Source: Actinoplanes aureus (GTDB lineage Bacteria; Actinomycetota; Actinomycetes; Mycobacteriales; Micromonosporaceae). Taken from it: DNA of 64,000 nt. Within the stretch, counting starts at the first letter, position 1, and each line of letters begins with the position of its first letter. The translations under genes were made by a program, and so were the position numbers. A model generated the notes under the pieces. It had not been told where the DNA came from and did no database searches. It worked only from the letters and a program-made list of their open reading frames with translations. The stretch covers positions 508,755 to 572,754 of the forward strand of contig NZ_JADQTO010000004.1 of NCBI RefSeq assembly GCF_015704865.1. The letters are read 5' to 3'. This document shows positions 62,164-64,000 of the stretch, in pieces.

Positions 62164-63570
62164 ATGGCTCGCGTGCTCACTCCCCGTGCGGAGGACTTTC
62201 CCCGCTGGTACCAGGACCTGATCGCCAAGGCGCAGCTCGCCGACAACGGCCCGGTGCGCGGCACGATGGTGATCCGGCCGGTCGGCTACGCCATCTGGGA
62301 GCGCATGCAGGCCGACATGGACGCCCGGATCAAGGAGCAGGGCGTCCAGAACGCGTACTTCCCGCTCTTCATCCCGGAGAACTACCTGCGCCGCGAGGCC
62401 GACCACGTGGAGGGCTTCTCGCCGGAGCTGGCCGTGGTCACCCACGCCGGTGGCAAGGAGCTCGCCGAGCCGCTCGTCGTCCGCCCGACCAGCGAGACGG
62501 TGATCGGCGAGTTCATGGCCAAGTGGGTCGACTCGTACCGGGATCTGCCGCTGCTGCTCAACCAGTGGGCCAACGTGGTCCGGTGGGAGCTGCGCCCGCG
62601 TACCTTCCTGCGCACCACCGAGTTCCTCTGGCAGGAGGGCCACACCGCGCACGCCACCGAGGCGGACGCCCGCGAGCACGCCCGCGATATCCACAAGAAC
62701 GTCTACGAGGCGTTCATGACCGAGATGCTGGCCATCCCGGTCGTGCCCGGCCGCAAGACCCGGGGTGAGCGGTTCGCCGGCGCCACCAACACGATGACCG
62801 TCGAGGCCATGATGCGCGACGGCAAGGCACTCCAGATGGGCACCTCGCACGAGCTCGGGCAGAACTTCGCGAAGGCCTTCGACATCACCTACTCGTCGGC
62901 CGACCGCACGGTCGAGCACGCCTGGACCACGTCCTGGGGCACCTCGACCCGCATGCTGGGCGGTCTGATCATGGTGCACGGCGATGACAACGGGCTGCGG
63001 CTGCCGCCGCGCCTCGCACCGATCCAGGTCCAGATCATGGTGGTCAAGGCAGGCGAGGGTGTCGCGGAAGCAGCGGCCAAGCTGCGCGACGACCTCAAGA
63101 CCGCCGGGGTACGGGTAAAGCTCGACGATCGTGCCGACATCCCGTTCGGCCGTCGCGCCGTCGACGCGGAACTCCAGGGCATCCCGATCCGCGTCGAGGT
63201 CGGCCCGCGTGACCTGGCCAACGGCAACGCCGTGGTGGCCCGCCGGATCGACGGCACCAAGTCGCCGATCGCCCTGGCCGAGGTGGCGAACGCGGTCGTC
63301 GCCGCTCTCAAGGCCGACCAGCAGCGCCTCTACGACGACGCGCTGGCCTTCCGCGAGGAGCACACGGTCGACGTGAAGACGCTGGGTGAGGCGATCGAGG
63401 CGTCGCAGACCGGCTGGGCCCGGGTGCCGTGGTCGGCCGTCGGCGAGGCGGGCGAGAAGGAGGCGAACGGCAAGGCCGTCACGGTCCGCTGTCTGACCCG
63501 CCCGGACGGGACGATGCCGGAGTCGGACGAGGAACCGGGGCTGGTCGCGTACCTCGGTCGTTCTTACTGA
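62164..63570 (+). CDS. proS: Prolyl-tRNA synthetase (archaeal/eukaryotic-type)
   Basis: 468 aa class II synthetase of the type without the editing domain, charging tRNA-Pro. Motif 2 region RWELRPRTFLRTTEFLWQEGHTAHAT, GAT-type motif 1 LVVRPTSETVIGEFMAKWVD, motif 3 LGGLIMVHGDDNGLRLPPRLAPIQVQIMV. Start ATG 62164 (ARVLTPRAEDFPRWY). Confidence 0.96.
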   Translation: MARVLTPRAEDFPRWYQDLIAKAQLADNGPVRGTMVIRPVGYAIWERMQADMDARIKEQGVQNAYFPLFIPENYLRREADHVEGFSPELAVVTHAGGKELAEPLVVRPTSETVIGEFMAKWVDSYRDLPLLLNQWANVVRWELRPRTFLRTTEFLWQEGHTAHATEADAREHARDIHKNVYEAFMTEMLAIPVVPGRKTRGERFAGATNTMTVEAMMRDGKALQMGTSHELGQNFAKAFDITYSSADRTVEHAWTTSWGTSTRMLGGLIMVHGDDNGLRLPPRLAPIQVQIMVVKAGEGVAEAAAKLRDDLKTAGVRVKLDDRADIPFGRRAVDAELQGIPIRVEVGPRDLANGNAVVARRIDGTKSPIALAEVANAVVAALKADQQRLYDDALAFREEHTVDVKTLGEAIEASQTGWARVPWSAVGEAGEKEANGKAVTVRCLTRPDGTMPESDEEPGLVAYLGRSY

Positions 63571-63572
63571 TT

Positions 63573-64000
63573 GTGAGTTTTCAGCCGGGCCGGTCCGTCG
63601 TCTATCGCAACTTCTCGGCGGGCCGGCTGGTCAACGTCCGGCCCTGCCGGGTGGTCTCCGACGACGAGCGCGGGCTGCTGCTCTGGCTGGCCCGGGACAC
63701 GCCGGTGATCATCGAGGTGGCGGCGGACGGCCGCGGTGTCCGCCAGATGCCCTTCACCGAGTGGGTGAGCGCCGAGCGCCGCCTGGTCCCGTCCACCTGG
63801 TCCGGCCCGGGCATCCTGAAGTTCATCCCGCCCGAGGGCGACCACTCGGTGTGGTTCTTCCGCACCGGCGACGGCGTCTTCAAGGAGTGGTACGTCAACC
63901 TCGAGGAGCACGCGGTCCGCTGGGACGACGGTGACCTGGCCGGTGTCGACGTGGTGGACCAGGACCTCGACGTGGTGGTCGCGCCGGACCGGTCCTGGCA
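63573..64000 (+). CDS. DUF402 family protein, 3' truncated by the window edge
   Basis: 142 codons up to the edge, GTG start directly after the proS stop. The order LLWLARDTPVII, SVWFFRTGDGVFKEWYVNLEEHAVRWDDG and VVDQDLDVVVAPD is typical of DUF402 (nucleoside diphosphate/triphosphate phosphatase-like barrel). The Asp-rich VDQDLD motif holds probable metal ligands. The true C-terminus is outside the window. Confidence 0.88.
   Translation, partial: MSFQPGRSVVYRNFSAGRLVNVRPCRVVSDDERGLLLWLARDTPVIIEVAADGRGVRQMPFTEWVSAERRLVPSTWSGPGILKFIPPEGDHSVWFFRTGDGVFKEWYVNLEEHAVRWDDGDLAGVDVVDQDLDVVVAPDRSW

Overview
The window is high-G+C chromosomal DNA from an actinomycete. The high G+C, the many GTG/TTG starts, the 4-bp stop/start overlaps and an LPXTG-anchored wall protein all point there. 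The gene order gpsA - ddl - DUF3515 - thiL - rpmB - DAK2 - recG - rsmD - coaD - sepIVA - DUF177 - rpmF - plsX - rnc - fpg - smc - ftsY - amtB - glnB - glnD - ffh - amidohydrolase - proS matches the conserved core known from mycobacteria (roughly Rv2982c to Rv2915c) and other Actinobacteria. I infer a Micromonosporaceae member (Actinoplanes-like), but no 16S or other phylogenetic marker was available to test this.

Layout. 1-7.2 kb: phospholipid precursor genes (plsC fragment, gpsA), a PLP lyase, ddl, thiL and small regulators. 7.2-9.0 kb: a long non-coding stretch with overlapping inverted repeats, then a DUF559 nuclease-like gene that runs into rpmB. 9.0-21.2 kb: DAK2 kinase, recG, an LPXTG surface protein, rsmD-coaD, a SepIVA-like divisome protein, and the rpmF-plsX-rnc block, in which rnc carries two very long G homopolymers, then a PIG-V-like membrane protein and fpg. 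21.3-24.9 kb: a three-gene minus-strand cluster (PelF-like GT4, 12-TM membrane protein, spherulin-4/GH135-like protein) that looks like a minimal Pel/galactosaminan-type exopolysaccharide locus. 25.4-38.5 kb: smc, ftsY and the nitrogen-control operon amtB-glnB-glnD, preceded by a GlnR-type box.

38.6-56.4 kb: an 18-kb cell-surface glycan island lies between glnD and ffh, two genes that are close neighbours in mycobacteria. It encodes two giant paralogous GT2 fusions, a GT4-like/MurG-like double glycosyltransferase, a membrane-tethered methyltransferase, an OafA-type acyltransferase with an SGNH domain, a GtrA/GtrB/GT-C trio, a nucleotide-sugar dehydrogenase, a Stealth phosphotransferase and a CAP-domain protein. 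Three of its glycosyltransferases share the same C- or N-terminal GT4-like module in different fusions. 56.4-64 kb: ffh, a Uma2-family gene, a metal-dependent amidohydrolase, an ECF sigma factor with a membrane beta-propeller partner, proS and the start of a DUF402 gene.

The strongest candidates for new biology are the modular glycosyltransferase family of the glycan island, the Pel-like minus-strand trio, the poly-G tracts in rnc, and a cysteine-free protein with a tyrosine-phosphatase-like loop.
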